Shown here piece after piece: positions 63,738-64,000 of a stretch of DNA of 64,000 bases. The notes under the pieces are model-generated. The model was not told the origin of the DNA. It searched no databases and saw only the letters and a list, made by a program, of their open reading frames with translations. The translations under genes and the position numbers were made by a program. The DNA lies in assembly GCF_003049685.1 (NCBI RefSeq), contig NZ_PYSY02000003.1:186001-250000 (forward strand). The letters are read 5' to 3'. Within the stretch, counting starts at the first letter, position 1, and the number at the start of each line of letters is the position of its first letter. Source of the DNA: Brucella pituitosa. GTDB taxonomy: Bacteria > Pseudomonadota > Alphaproteobacteria > Rhizobiales > Rhizobiaceae.

Positions 63738-64000
63738 TCAGCATGATGCGCGATGCCAGTTGCAAAATGAAAGCCCGTGTACGGACTGATCGTCGCGCGG
63801 TGAAGAGGAAGGCCGCGCTGCGGAGGTTCGGCTTATGCGTGAATTGGAGTCGGAGTTCGACAATGCCGACTTCAGCAAACCAGCCTGTTGCGTTCTGCCA
63901 TTGACGCCAAGCCCGGCAAGAACGAGGGCGGCGCCCACCGCGAACAATAGCCCGAGTTTGTCACCAAACAGAAAGGCGCTGGCACTGATGCCGAATACTG
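63738..64000 (-). CDS. EamA/DMT transporter, 5' part outside window
   Basis: The minus strand entering from the right edge reads VFGISASAFLFGDKLGLLFA, VGAALVLAGLGVN, the last membrane helices of an EamA-type transporter. It continues about 60 residues past the usual end in a Ser/Asn/Arg-rich tail to a stop at 63738, so the true C-terminus may have been altered by a frameshift or fusion near 63890. Only the end of the gene is visible. Confidence 0.6.
   Translation of the reverse strand, partial: VFGISASAFLFGDKLGLLFAVGAALVLAGLGVNGRTQQAGLLKSALSNSDSNSRISRTSAARPSSSPRDDQSVHGLSFCNWHRASC

Overview
The window looks like a chromosomal or megaplasmid segment of an alphaproteobacterium of the Brucella/Ochrobactrum group. 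This rests on protein style only (ETF, LysR, amide-operon and Atu4866-type proteins) and on a ~100 bp palindromic repeat of the kind seen in Brucellaceae; no rRNA or tRNA is present to confirm it. Long metabolic operons alternate with decayed insertion sequences, plasmid fragments and A+T-richer accessory genes.

Region by region. 1-1.6 kb: a partial SDR oxidoreductase divergent from a LysR regulator, with a perfect 8-bp dyad between them. 1.7-11.1 kb: an accessory island with an IS5-family remnant, a 1690-residue RHS/YD-repeat protein, an unrecognised 559-residue partner, a broken colicin-V-type ABC exporter and an IS6-family remnant. 11.5-33.5 kb: a catabolic region, mostly minus strand, with an MFS transporter, thiolase, etfA (frameshifted), etfB, 3-hydroxyacyl-CoA dehydrogenase, a ThDP enzyme, an NDP-forming acyl-CoA synthetase, TetR, acyl-CoA dehydrogenase, two enoyl-CoA hydratases, a Pot-type ABC importer and a nitronate monooxygenase. 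Divergently there is an EamA transporter behind a strongly structured leader RNA, a third enoyl-CoA hydratase and an aldehyde dehydrogenase. Together these could import an organic acid or amine, activate it to CoA, beta-oxidise it and pass electrons to ETF.

33.5-46.2 kb: a second island. Its left flank holds an IS6-family element (itself hit by a palindromic repeat) that has cut a gene encoding a double-glycine (microcin-like) leader, plus a MobA/MobL relaxase remnant. The core is a small six-cysteine exported peptide and a tight five-gene hybrid NRPS-PKS cluster: NRPS (C-A-PCP, predicted Thr), PKS (KS-[no AT]-ACP-TE), HXXEE membrane protein, a FolD-like protein lacking the catalytic residues, and a phosphopantetheinyl transferase. 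The first four genes are joined by three ATGA overlaps. The right flank holds another IS6 remnant and a chrA pseudogene. I regard this cluster as the best candidate for an undescribed system.

46.2-59.9 kb: a methyltransferase, a glycerate 2-kinase-type protein, then a short-chain amide operon (AmiC sensor, ANTAR antiterminator AmiR, Urt-type five-component ABC importer, formamidase) headed by a textbook terminator in the amiC leader. Divergent from it is a tripartite tricarboxylate transporter (TctC-B-A). 59.9-64 kb: an IS481/IS30 graveyard, a frameshifted Atu4866-type gene, a SnoaL-like protein, an XRE regulator with a palindrome at its promoter, a small membrane protein and the end of an EamA transporter.
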